DNA from: Nemertoderma westbladi
Lineage: Eukaryota; Xenacoelomorpha; Nemertodermatida; Nemertodermatidae
Assembly (NCBI GenBank): GCA_032718475.1
Contig: JAUCBJ010001536.1
Location: forward strand, 1-61,083
Direction of reading: 5' to 3'
Length of the DNA stretch: 61,083 nt
The translations under genes and the position numbers were made by a program. Below the pieces are notes generated by a model. That model was given only the letters and a program-made list of their open reading frames with translations. It ran no database searches and was not told where the DNA came from. Shown piece after piece: positions 22,801 through 33,123 of this stretch; position 1 is the stretch's first letter; each line of letters starts with the position of its first letter.

Positions 22801-24895
22801 GATTTAACCAGGAACATCGGCCCTAAAATAACAAAGGAATGATTGAACCAGGAACATCGGCCTTAAAATAACAAAGGAAGGCTGAACCAGGAACATCGGC
22901 CCTAAAAGAACAAAGGAAGGATTGAACCAGAAATATCGGCCCTTAAAGAACAAAGGAAGGATTGAACCAGAAATATCGGCCCTTAAAGAACAAAGGAAGG
23001 ATTGAACCAGGAACATCGGCCTTAAAATAACAAAGGAAGGCTGTACCAGGAACATCGGCCCTAAAAGAACAAAGGAAGGATTGAACCAGGAACATCGGCC
23101 CTAAAAGAACAAAGGAAGGATGAACCAGGAACATCGGCTCTAAAAGAACAAAGGAAGGATTGAACCAGGAACATCGGCCCTTAAAGAACAAAGGAAGGTT
23201 TGAACCAGGAACATCGGCATCGGCCCTACAAGAACAAAGGAAGGATGAACCAGGAACATCGGCTCTAAAAGAACAAAGGAAGGATTGAACCAGGAACATC
23301 GGCCCTAAAAGAACAAAGGAAGGATAAACCAGGAACATCGGCTCTAAAAGAACAAAGGAAGGATTGAACCAGGAACATCGGCCCTTAAAGAACAAAGGAA
23401 GGATTGAACCAGGAACATCGGCCCTAAAAGAACAAAGGAAGGATGAACCAGGAACATCGACTCTAAAAGAACAAAGGAAGATTGAACCAGGAACATCGGC
23501 CCTTAAAGAACAAAGGAAGGATTGAACCAGGAATATCGGCATCGGCCCTACAAGAAAAAAGGAAGGATTGAAACAGGAACATCGGCTCTAAAATAACAAA
23601 GGAAGGATGAACCAGGAACATCGGCTCTAAAAGAACAAAGGAAGGATGAACCATGAACATCGGCTCGAAGAGAACAAAGGAAAGATCGAACCAGAAATAT
23701 CGGCCCTTAAAGAACAAAGGAAGGATTGAACCAGGAATATCGGCATCGGCCCTACAAGAAAAAAGGAAGGATTGAAACAGGAACATCGGCTCTAAAATAA
23801 CAAAGGAAGGATAAACCAGGAACATCGGCCCTAAAAGAACAAAGGAAGGATAGAACCAGGAACACCGGCCCTAAAAGAACAAAGGAAGGATTGAACCAGG
23901 AACATCGGCTCTAAAAGAACAAAGGAAGGATTGAACCATGAACATCGGCCCTAAAAGAACAAAGGAAGGATTGAACCAGGAACATCGGCCCTAAAAGTAC
24001 AGAGGAAGTATTGAACCATGAACATCGGCCCTGAAAGAACAAAGGAAGGATTGAACCAGGAACATCGGCTCTAAAAGAACAAAGGAAGGATTGAACCATG
24101 AACATCGGCCTTAAAATAACAAAGGAAGGATTGAACCAGGAACATCGGCTCTAAAAGAACAAAGGAAGGATTGAACCATGAACATCGGCCTTAAAATAAC
24201 AAAGGAAGGATGAACCAGGAACATCGGCCCTAAAAGAACAAAGGAAGGATTGAACCAGGAACATCGGCTCTAAAAGAACAAAGGAAGGATTTAACCATGA
24301 ACATCGGCCTTAAAATAACAAAGGAAGGATGAACCAGGAACATCGGCCCTAAAAGAACAAAGGAAGGATTGAACCAGGAACATCGGCCTTAAAATAATAA
24401 AGGAAGGATGAACCAGGAACATCGGCCCTAAAAAAACAAAGGAAAGATTGAACTAGTAACATCGGTTCTAAAAGAACAAAGGAGAGATTGAACCAGGAAC
24501 ATCGGCCCTAAAAGAACAATGGAAGGATTCAACCAGGAACATCGGCTCTAAAAGAACAAAGGAAGGATTGAACCATGAACATCGGCACTAAAAGAACAAA
24601 GGAAGGATTGAACCAGGAACATCCGCCCCAAAGAAGAAAGGAAGGATTGAACAAGGAACATCGGCTCTAAAAGAACATAGGAAGTATTGAACAAGCTAAC
24701 TAACTAAATAATTACCCCTACAATATTTTGTTTTAAAATAAACTTAAACTACAACAAAGTAATGTTGATTGTAGTAGAAACTAACCTGGGGTAGTATATG
24801 CTGGACGTGATGTACCCAATTACCTAATGAAGAGTCGCATAACTCCCTAGCCGAAACTCCCTCAAACTCAGGGTTCTCGATAAAGTTCTCACGCG
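16819..24895 (-). CDS. RSPH4A: Radial spoke head protein 4/6 homolog, last four exons
   Basis: Minus-strand exons in transcript order: 24895-24786 ([24 protein letters not shown]), 20473-20332 ([12 protein letters not shown], an acidic run, [14 protein letters not shown]), 20058-19826 ([59 protein letters not shown]) and 16926-16819 ([19 protein letters not shown], acidic tail, TAA). All joins are GT-AG with matching phases and follow the RSPH4A/RSPH6A C-terminus segment by segment. Known role of the family: head of the T-shaped radial spoke in motile cilia and sperm flagella, signalling from the central pair to dynein arms. RSPH4A and RSPH6A cannot be told apart here. The N-terminal two thirds is absent: no further exon is visible up to the CapZ gene at 26380. 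Introns 1 (4.3 kb) and 3 (2.9 kb) are almost pure minisatellite. Confidence 0.92.
16929..19790. repeat. 40-bp minisatellite filling the last radial spoke intron, about 72 copies
   Basis: Plus-strand unit ACAGTGTAAGAATAACTTAC then ATGTTTAATATAAGGAGAAT, with variants TTAATTAAGG, ATAAGTAAAA and TTAAATATAAGG in a loose higher-order order. GTAAG-AATAA-CTTAC is a short inverted repeat, so both strands carry a donor-like GTAAG; in the gene's sense (minus) each unit reads CATGTAAGT, a full consensus 5' splice site. The array stops at the real acceptor: CTGTATTCTAG in front of exon 16926 differs from the repeat's CTGTATTCTCC by two bases. Confidence 0.95.
20144..20165 (+). repeat. Poly-G tract, 22 nt
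   Basis: Pure G run inside the short radial spoke intron 20059-20331 (poly-C in the transcript). One of about eight such tracts of 15 nt or more in the window. Confidence 0.95.
20447..24690 (-). repeat. 40-bp minisatellite made of the radial spoke intron/exon boundary, about 105 copies
   Basis: In gene sense the unit is TTTGTTCTTTTAG followed by GGCCGATGTTCC and TGGTTCAATCCTTCC: 13 nt of intron with the AG acceptor plus the first 27 nt of exon 20473-20332 (codons for GRCSWFNPS). The exon-proximal copy continues into CAGAAGGGTGAC and is the functional one. Variants: 39-bp units lacking one T (GGTTCATCC), TTATTTTAAGG versus TTCTTTTAGGG, a few units with an inserted ATCGGC. Units in the plus strand appear as AGGATTGAACCAGGAACATC. 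Confidence 0.95.
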
Positions 24896-24899
24896 CTGC

Positions 24900-26289
24900 A
24901 ATACAAACACATAACAATTTATATTCTAACATCATCAATAATTGTGATATTGATTGATAATTAATTGTCTATAAGAGCGACGTTGGTGCAAACTGTTGAT
25001 TTTTCTAAACACTATAAAGGGTTGCTATAGTATTTTGTGATCCATCGATAGTCTTTGCTGTAACATACGGTAGTGGATAGATAGACAGAAATAGGATACC
25101 TTAACAGAGGTGAGGCATTCAATTACACATTGTGGGGCCACATTGCATTTTGAAACTGCAAAATTTATTAACAATAATTTATTGTTCAATAGTTTTAAAA
25201 AGGGCCTTCAAAAGTTATTAAACCTTGACGATGAGATATTCAGCGCCTCCTAGCGGCTGACCAAGAAATTATCACATTATTGAATAAAAGAACATTTCTA
25301 TAGGTCATTCTGTGAAAGTGTCATCAAAATTTAAATAGCGATTCAAAAGTTATTAAGCCAAAATGAAGTGAGATTTAGCGCCACCTAGCTGCGGACCATG
25401 AAAATTACAGAACCAAAATTCTCTAAACTTTCTAAAAATGCTATGGGCTAACATCAAATTAAAAAACAATTGACTGAGCCGTTGCTAACTAATATTGGCG
25501 TGCAAACATTGATGAACTGTCGGACGGAAAGGACAACGACAACGCCAATTTGGCCCGCCGATTTTGCCCTTTATTAAACTTGATACTAAGGATCGCATAC
25601 TTCGTGGCTCGCCCCACAGTTTGTTAGCCTTTCAGTTGTTGCAGGAACTGATTTCTGTCACCTACCTGCCTACCGGTACGGATAATCAGATTTAGAACTA
25701 ACAGGCAATCTGTACTGCTGTAACAGTATCAGTGTATTGAAATTAGAACTTCAACTTCCTACTATCAGACCGAATGACTTGTAAGGCAGTAAGGCAGGCT
25801 ATATATATCATGTATATCAGTATATGGGCAGACGGGTTCCTGCAGACCGTGGTGGTACTGTGCTGACTGCTGGACTGCTGCTGTGTGCTGTGTGTGCAGG
25901 TGTGGTAAGTACAGAAGTACAGTCAAGGGCAATAGGCTATTCGGTACGGGTAGTGCGTAGCTGCGTAGTGATGTAGAACGGTTTGTGTAAAAATAGCATC
26001 CCCCATTTGCCATTCCCCCCATACCAGCATACTGCTGTACTGCAGTACTGCCATACCAGCATACCACAGCCAGCCAGCATTTTAACATTGCAGTACAGTA
26101 CAGCAGTATTGGTATTGCATATTGGGACAGTGCAGCACTGCCTGACTGCAGCCAGGCAGCAGTGGGTTAGGCATAGCAGTAGCATATGGTGATAGGCGGA
26201 ATTGCCTAGCCTCTAGGCCAACTAATTTTGCTCGAATTTTAATTTGGTGGCTGGCGTAATTCAGTAATTGACTTATCTAGGCTAAATAG
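24900..26289. other. Region between radial spoke exons and CapZ, no exon found
   Basis: Two direct copies of a roughly 130-bp sequence ending in GCGCC(A/T)CCTAGC (about 25210-25400) look like dispersed-repeat debris. From 25640 onward the sequence is dense in GTACTG, CAGTAC, TACCGGTA and CAGCA words, as upstream of other genes here. I looked for the missing radial spoke exon (acidic, GTHVSPLG-like) on the minus strand and did not find it. Confidence 0.5.
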
Positions 26290-26311
26290 TAGGCCTACCG
26301 GTACGGTATAA
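26290..26311 (+). promoter_or_regulatory. Promoter-like word cluster before CapZ
   Basis: TAGGCCTA runs directly into CCGGTACGGTA, ending 69 bp upstream of the CapZ start codon, with TACCGGTC nearby at 26328. The same combination occurs upstream of NDUFB2, RPA2 and at 60991. Confidence 0.4.
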
Positions 26312-26379
26312 TTATTTGCTCTTTCTTTACCGGTCTGGTTGGTACGGCCTCATTTTATTGATAAACCGTAAACGAAACG

Positions 26380-27246
26380 ATGTCTGGGTATTACGAAGAA
26401 ATTTCAGACGACGATAAAATCAGAATATCGTCCAACTTCCTCCTCCACTCGCCTCCGGGCGAGTTTAACGAGGTCTTTAACGACGTGAGAATCCTTCTTA
26501 GCAACGACGAGCTACTCAAAGGGAAAGCGAGCGCTGCTTGCGCCAAATACAACAAGGATCAATACACCCCGTGTAAGTTAGAGGGAGTCGACCATCTAGT
26601 CTTGGTGACCGAGTACGGTGACCAAGGCAACGGGAGGTACCTGGACCCCCGTAGCGGCCAGACCTTCCATTACGACCACCTCCGCAAGGAGGCGAGCGAC
26701 CCCCAACCAGCCGAGGTCGCCAACCCAGACACCGAGCCCACCCGACTGGCGGTGGACACCGAGTTGGCGGAATACCTCAAGGACCACTACAAGTACGGGG
26801 TGAGTGCGGTCTACGGTAAAGCCGACGCCAACCAGCTGATAGTCTGCGTAGAGAGCCATCAGTTCCAGCCGAAGAATTACTGGAACGGGCGATGGAGGTC
26901 GTTGTGGGTGGCGGATATTGGCGATGAAGTTGTCGAGCTTGTCGGCACGCTTAGAGTCCAAGTCCATTACTACGAGGACGGCAATGTACAGCTGGTCTCC
27001 TCCAAGTCCGTTCGGGAGAGTCTAAAAGTGACCGGAGCGGCCATGGCTAAGGGGATAGTGAAAGCGATTCGGGAGGCGGAAACGGATTACCAGTCGGCGT
27101 TGAGTGATAATTACAATACCATGTCGGACACGACGTTCAAGGCGATGCGGCGGGCGCTACCGGTGACCAGGAAGTTAATGGAATGGGACAAACTGGGGGG
27201 TTATCGTATAGGGAAGGAGTTACAGCAGGGGGCGGGAAACCGGTAG
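26380..27246 (+). CDS. CAPZA: F-actin capping protein subunit alpha, intronless
   Basis: 288 aa, close to the usual 286, complete from MSGYYEEISDDDKIRI to QQGAGNR. Diagnostic family stretches: PPGEFNEVFNDVRILL near residue 26, HLRKEASDPQPAEV at about 101-114, CVESHQFQPKNYWNGRWRS at about 170, VQVHYYEDGNVQLVSSKSV at about 194-212, and NYNTMSDTTFKAMRRALPVT near the end. CapZ alpha pairs with the beta subunit to cap the barbed ends of actin filaments; the C-terminal amphipathic tentacle is the segment after the MRRALPVTR motif. No intron, no frameshift. The lack of introns is consistent with an old retrocopy that became the functional gene or with intron loss. The start is the only reasonable ATG and lies just downstream of the word cluster. 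Confidence 0.97.
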   Translation: MSGYYEEISDDDKIRISSNFLLHSPPGEFNEVFNDVRILLSNDELLKGKASAACAKYNKDQYTPCKLEGVDHLVLVTEYGDQGNGRYLDPRSGQTFHYDHLRKEASDPQPAEVANPDTEPTRLAVDTELAEYLKDHYKYGVSAVYGKADANQLIVCVESHQFQPKNYWNGRWRSLWVADIGDEVVELVGTLRVQVHYYEDGNVQLVSSKSVRESLKVTGAAMAKGIVKAIREAETDYQSALSDNYNTMSDTTFKAMRRALPVTRKLMEWDKLGGYRIGKELQQGAGNR

Positions 27247-30150
27247 AGACCTGCACATCGATTCCTTGTTATTATCCGACTGACTTAATGGCTTTAATTA
27301 TATTCGAGGTTAAATTACGTTTCTCTTCTTATAGTAAATAAATAACCTAATATTTATAGTCAGTTAGAATTAATATCGAATAGCAAACCAACACCGTCCA
27401 GAGTCAGACAAATATAGTTGGTTAAATTCACAATGAATGTTTTTGATGTTTCCCTATTTGTGAGATAATGTTATAAACCTACCTGACCCAGCCGGGACTA
27501 AACATATTCGCATTCGCACTAATAAACACCCTGTGTGTTTGGTAGATTGTCTTTTATATACAACATTTTGTTATGATCCACTTTCGGTTACTCCCATTGC
27601 ACTGATCCAAGGCTCATTTGAGACGCAATGATCGATTTAGTGGGAGTAGAAAATAACTCGGGAAGAATTCTTAGTTCTCGAGATACCTACCATACAGGTG
27701 TCTCCTACCATTAGGAGACGAGGCCTTTACTCACACACTGACTGTGCGAATATGTAATGAGTAAGATTTAGAACATTATCTGACAAATAGAAAACAAAAC
27801 ATGTGAATTTCATCAACAATCCTACGACTCTTCGGTTGAGATTGTAAGTCAACTTCAATATCAGCTGTTATTATCAAGAGGATATCAACGCAAATTTAAA
27901 TTTATAAACCTATAATGTTCACATTAATTTATTACTTTTTTTATTTGTAGAGGAAGTTTTTAAGAATCTACAAATATTGTTTGTGTTGGAATTATATCGG
28001 AATTAGTTTTACATCATATGAACCGACTAGGTTTACATTAATAAATCCTCTGGAAGTTTAGTTAGTAGTTTATAGGGATAGCCGAATATTTAGTTATCTA
28101 ACGTAAAAACCAATTTAATAACATATCGTTTATAAATAGTCCTCGGTGAACTAAGCCGAGTTGTTATTGGGAGTTTTTCGCTACCAGTTGGTCAACATAT
28201 TTTTTGTATTTCAGTTTTGGACAATAATTTATTATCTTCTGATTATCTTCTGCTGTTATGTTTCACTTTGGAGTTTAATTCGTGTGAATAATTTCCCAAG
28301 AAAACCCAGAAGAGGGTTTCTTGAAGAGGGTAAATCTAACCAAAACAATAAACAATCTGTACAGGTTACGGGGAAATGCTATTATAAATAATTAAAGCAG
28401 GATAAATTTATAGAATATATAAAATATACAGTTAAAAATCTTTATTAATGCAATTAAATAAAGTGAAAAGCGGCTATTCTTAACGGGTGGGCAGATTTCA
28501 ATAGTAAGTAATTATATTAACAAGATTATTTTGTACTAGAGTTGCGTTACGTAAGTCGTTGTTACAATAATTAATTTATTTTATGTTGTAACTGTCTGCG
28601 TCTATCTATCTATGTACACTACTGTCACTCACTCACTGGCTATAAACCAACGTATTGAATAGTAATGTTAGTTTCCGTAACTCACTAACGTTACATTGTT
28701 ACAGCACTCATGTATCTCTCTGTTTATCTTTCATTCCATTCTATAGATGTCTGTTAATTATTTATTAAGTATATAAATTATTAGTAACTATATTTTATGG
28801 GCGAATTTGGTAAACAGATAATTATTAGTATTGGTGACTTCCCCATTGATTGGGCAAATGGAATTGGTTTGTTCTGAAGTTACCTTGGGAGGGGGGGGGG
28901 GGGGGGGGGGGGTGATATTTAGTCCAACATTTAACTTACTCGAACCCTCTTTATTTCCCCCAAATCCCAAAAGTATGTACTGCCTAGGTCTGTAGTACTA
29001 CACGAAAACATTCTACATTCCAGTGCCTTACTAACTGTTCATATAGTTACATTGTGGGTTTTGTATCGTTCTGTAATAGTTTCCAACACGTATATAAAGA
29101 TGGATGGGAGTGGCTATTGTATTTAATTACTCTCAGAGGATAATTAATGTTGTGCTGTGTTTATTATATTAATTATATTTATATACGCTAATTATAATTT
29201 AATGATTGAACCATAATATTATTATTACAGAGCTATAAATATTAACATTGACTTTTTAACTTATTTGGGCGGTGGGTCTCAATAAAACTACGATACTACG
29301 TAACTAACGCGATAAGCAAGGGGTTTCAGGTTCAGCTGGGTGCACGATTTGAGAACATGAACCAATCTTATGCCCTGTGTGGAAATGAAATTGAAACAGT
29401 ATGCCCATACTACGCCACCGGGAAATGGCTTTGATCTACTCAGTTAATAAATCCCCTAATGTAAGTATAAAGTGGTGCAACGTGTGGGGTTGGGTTACAC
29501 CAGGTCAGTTACAGCGGGAACAACTAATCTATAAAATTACACTAACGCCTCATTTTTCTTTACTAGTACTTCAGTGCCGTCTGCAGTCAGTTTAAAGACC
29601 ACATAGAGAAAATTAAAGTTACGTCTAGAATATTTTATACTAAATCTAGTCTTGTGAAACACAATAGAAAACCATTTAATAGAATAACGAACACAATAGA
29701 ACACCATTTAATAGAATAACGTCCCTGCCAGTATAATAGGCAGGTTCGTGAGTATTTCGTCAAACCTTTTTGTCCCAATATATCTATGTATCTATCGCTA
29801 TCCATGTGCTATAAATCAGCTACAGTTTCGAGACTGCTTAGTTATATAGGTCGTCAGGGTTTATGGAAAATATTTTAAGACAGAACAGGACGTGCGCAAT
29901 GATACTTATGGTTATAATAATGGAGACGAGAACAGCGTTGACTATACATAGTATCTAAACAACATAGTTAAGAGTAGGCCGTACATTTTGAACGTCATAT
30001 TATATGCACCGGCAGCGGATAGGGTTTGGTGACCAAATGTAGAGGACGAGCGTATCGAGGGTTGTAATGCAGACGAGTCTCTGCTGATACTCTTAGATAA
30101 TTCGCCATAACAACAATTCATGTCACACTCACAAGCCTTCTATTCAAAAA
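27247..30150. other. Long AT-rich spacer, no gene seen
   Basis: CapZ 3' UTR first (AATAAATAA words near 27338). A poly-G tract of 22 nt lies at 28891-28912. A single sequence at about 28335-28375 (CTAACCAAAACAATAAACAA, then CAGGTTACGGGG) matches the unit of the minisatellite at 51870-52497. No exon or RNA gene supported. Confidence 0.5.
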
Positions 30151-30154
30151 TCCC

Positions 30155-30765
30155 GGGCCCCCGATATAATTCAACTCACTGATTGGTTGGTTATCTCAGG
30201 GCCCGAATTATTAAGTCGGGGCCCGAGATAATTAAACTCATTGATTGGTTGGTTATCTCAGGCCCGAATTATTAAGTCGGGGCCCGAGATAATTCAACTC
30301 ATTGATTGGTTGGTTAACTCAGGACCCGAATTATTAAGTTGGGCCCGAGATAATTCAACTCACTGATTGGTTGGTTATCTCAGGGCCCGAATTATTAAGT
30401 CGGGGCCCGAGATAATTCAACTCATTGATGGGTTGGTTATCTCAGGGCCCGAATTATTAAGTCGGGGCCCGAGATAATTCAACTCATTGATTGGTTGGTT
30501 ATCTCAGGGCCCGAGTTATTAAGTCGGCCCCGAGATAATTCAACTCACTGATTGGTTGGTTATCTCAGGGCCCGAGTTATTAAGTCGGCCCCGAGATAAT
30601 TCAACTCACTGATTGGTTGGTTATCTCAGGGCCCGAATTATTAAGTCGGGGCCCGAGATAATTCAACTCATTGATTGGTTGGTTATCTCAGGGCCCGAAA
30701 TATTAAGTCGGGGCCCGAGATAATTCAACTCATTGATTGGTTGGTTATCTCAGGGCCCGATATCA
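30155..30765. repeat. About 61-bp hairpin-forming minisatellite, about 10 copies
   Basis: The unit contains GGGCCCGAGATAATTCAACT, CATTGATTGGTTGGTTATCT and CAGGGCCCGAATTATTAAGT. GGGCCCGAGATAA pairs with TTATCTCAGGGCCC in the same unit, so each copy can form a stem of about 13 bp. It lies 420 bp upstream of the NDUFB2 start. Confidence 0.9.
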
Positions 30766-30891
30766 TAAAAAAAATATTTGTTTAATGTCCCTTTAGGTGC
30801 TCCGCACTACTCGGAACAATAATTAACGAACAACTGAATAATAATAATTAACATTGTAACATTCATAACAGATAATATTATAGTAACAGCA

Positions 30892-31062
30892 TAGGCCTAC
30901 TACTAGGCCATATGCCTATATACTGTACTACTGTACCGGTAAGCTTATAGCAAAATTTATTACAGTATACAGCAACAGCAGTATTACCGCCGGCGATACT
31001 GTATTTTTATTATTTCTGTATTTGTCAGTTACTGAGTTAGTACTGTCAGACTAGTAGGCCTA
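30892..31062 (+). promoter_or_regulatory. Promoter-like word cluster before NDUFB2
   Basis: TAGGCCTA at 30892 and 31055, with TACTGTAC, ACCGGTA and GTACTG words between them and before the start codon at 31184. Confidence 0.4.
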
Positions 31063-31183
31063 TTTCCAGACCAGATTCTGAGATTATAGTATCATTTGAG
31101 GTACAGGTAAAAATTTTAACAAATTCTGGAATTACCGGTACTGAATTACTTAATATTTGAAGAAATCAATTAATGATGCTACT

Positions 31184-31651
31184 ATGAATAGCGCTAGAGC
31201 TATCAACAGTTCGAGGTTGCGACGGAACCAGTCATTCCGTCTCACCTCGGTACCGGCACGTCGCTCCTCGGAATGGATGACAGCTAAACCGTTACCGGGA
31301 GAGAAATACGTGCGATACGGGTACTGGAACGGTAAACCATACGAAGGTAAACCGGGCCCGAGAGGTAAATCGTTCGCCGGATGGATGGACTTCGACGGAG
31401 AGGTTACTGGACAGGTATACTACCGGAGTTACCTACCGGAAGAAATGCGGAGAAAGTTCACCGGACATCACTTCAGTATGGGGGCCCTGTTCCTGGCCGC
31501 GATATGGGCTACTATATTCTGGAATCTTTGGTGGTACGGTAAGGAGATGTTTTTTGGTCATCAGATTCATTCGAAGTACACCGGGAAGGCCAAACCTATG
31601 CTGGCAGCGATGACAGACGAGGAGTTAGGTCTGCCTCCTTTACATCCATAA
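31184..31651 (+). CDS. NDUFB2: Mitochondrial complex I accessory subunit NDUFB2 (AGGG), intronless
   Basis: 155 aa from ATG 31184. The N-terminus is Arg/Ser-rich without acids (MNSARAINSSRLRRNQSFRL), a typical mitochondrial presequence. A middle segment rich in Gly/Lys/Pro/Tyr is longer than in vertebrates. Residues 96-127 hold the family-like HFSMGALFLAAIWATIF...WWYG membrane segment and GHQ. The C-terminus TDEELGLPPLHP matches the invariant WTDEELGIPP ending. NDUFB2 is a small structural subunit in the membrane arm of NADH:ubiquinone oxidoreductase. It is longer than the roughly 105-aa vertebrate form because of the extended N-terminal half. Identification rests mainly on the C-terminal 60 residues. 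Confidence 0.8.
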   Translation: MNSARAINSSRLRRNQSFRLTSVPARRSSEWMTAKPLPGEKYVRYGYWNGKPYEGKPGPRGKSFAGWMDFDGEVTGQVYYRSYLPEEMRRKFTGHHFSMGALFLAAIWATIFWNLWWYGKEMFFGHQIHSKYTGKAKPMLAAMTDEELGLPPLHP

Positions 31652-32171
31652 CAACTCGATACGACTGCCCCTTCTGTTCATATGTCTCGTTTTTATTGTA
31701 CTGGTGTACGTCACATTTACTACTATAAGTTTAGTTATTATAGTTTTATAACCACGTGAATTTAGATTATTTAATTACAGCATTGAATATATTTAGTAAG
31801 TTGATAATTTTCATGAGTTGAATTTTAAGATAGGCCTACTCATCATCCGACTCACTACAGGGGAACTACCTGGTCTCCAATATTTATTTATGTTTATTGC
31901 TGTAGGCCTACCGATTACGAGAAAGGAGCATGATCCCGTTTCAGTGACGGTGTTTCTATCAACCAAATTAATAAAGACAACGCAGATGGAGTTGATGGCG
32001 TACCTGCTGAGGTATTTTCGATCCATGTGGATGATATTGGAGTTAAGCTATCAGCTGCCTACTCCGAAAAATAAAATTATAACCTATTCTATTAGCTGTA
32101 GTAATTTGTTGTTTTGTTAATTTGTTTTTTTTTGTTTTGCTTTATTTTGGTTAGAATAACGTGGCACCAGG
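31652..32171. other. NDUFB2 3' flank
   Basis: No gene. TAGGCCTA words at 31831 and 31903, and AATAAAATTATAACC near 32071 as a possible polyadenylation region. Confidence 0.45.
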
Positions 32172-33123
32172 CTTGTTTGATTTAAATAAATCATTTGATT
32201 TATATCATTGATTTAAATCACCTAAAAAAAATAAAAAAAATTTTTAATTTTTTTTTTTTTGTAAAATCATATATTTTATATGAAAACATTGTGAAGACTT
32301 TTCTTTATAAACCAAATAAACAAATAATAAACAATAATTCACCTTTTGTAATGGGTTTGGTTCTTAATGAGGTGATGAGTGTCTGGTTCCGAACGCTTGG
32401 GGCTACTACTACTGGAGGGGTAGTAGATGCACTCCCTGATACATCAGTTGTCACTGGTACTGCTACACGATCTCCACCTTAAATCTAAGTTGCACAGCAG
32501 CCTGTTTTGATTTTTTTTTCATGATTTTTATCAACCATGCTTTGCGGCCAGGAGAAACATTGCATTATTGATTTATTAATGAGTCAAATTACCTACATAT
32601 ACTTACATGAAAATACAGTACCATGTCTCACGTCCAAACCATACATACAGCAAGATTGCATTTCAATAAAACAACTTTTAATAAAATTGTAACAATTGGG
32701 AAAGCAGGCTGCTGTGCAACTTATAAGGAATGCGGCAAAGAATTGCAAGGCATACCTAGTGATAGTGAAGTGACTCCATTAAAGCACACATAATAAGTAT
32801 TTGTTAACTGAATGTGATTTAAGAAGGTGGAGATCGTATAGCAGTACCAGTGACAACTGATGGATCATGGAGTGCATCTACTCTACCACTACCAGTAGCC
32901 TCAAGCGTTCAGAACCAGACACTCCTCATTTAGAACCAAACCCATTATAAAAGGTGAATTGTTTATTATTTGTTTAGAAATCTTCAGAATGTTTTCATAT
33001 AAAATGTAATTTTACAAAAAAACTGATATAAATAAAAAAAACTGATTTAAATCAAAAAAATCCGTTTTAAATCAAGAAATCTGATTTTTTTTTATTTAAA
33101 AAAAAATCATGATTTTTATCAAC
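32172..33123. mobile_element. Palindromic (foldback) element of about 950 bp
   Basis: The left arm (about 32180-32508) reappears inverted at about 32700-33110. For example, TTCACCTTTTGTAATGGGTT (32338) pairs with AACCCATTATAAAAGGTGAA (32939), and GCACAGCAGCCTG with CAGGCTGCTGTGC. The right arm has about 100 extra bp (32722-32815). The ends carry AAATCATGATTTTTATCAAC-like motifs, one also inside at 32520. No transposase. Short frames inside are not coding. Confidence 0.8.

Noticed and set aside
20447-24105. Minus-strand ORFs repeating [18 protein letters not shown]
   Set aside because: Frame-shifted readings of the exon-boundary minisatellite; the true frame is GRCSWFNPS from the adjacent exon.
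24744-24938. Alternative start MMMLEYKLL upstream of the radial spoke exon
   Set aside because: The sequence before 24895 has a good acceptor (TGTTTGTATTGCAG) and the family requires a long N-terminus, so this is probably intron read-through.
25765-26192. Overlapping ORFs upstream of CapZ
   Set aside because: Composed of GTACTG/CAGCA low-complexity words in a promoter-like region; no family similarity.
32195-32482. 95-codon ORF
   Set aside because: Within one arm of the palindromic element; the inverted copy does not preserve it.
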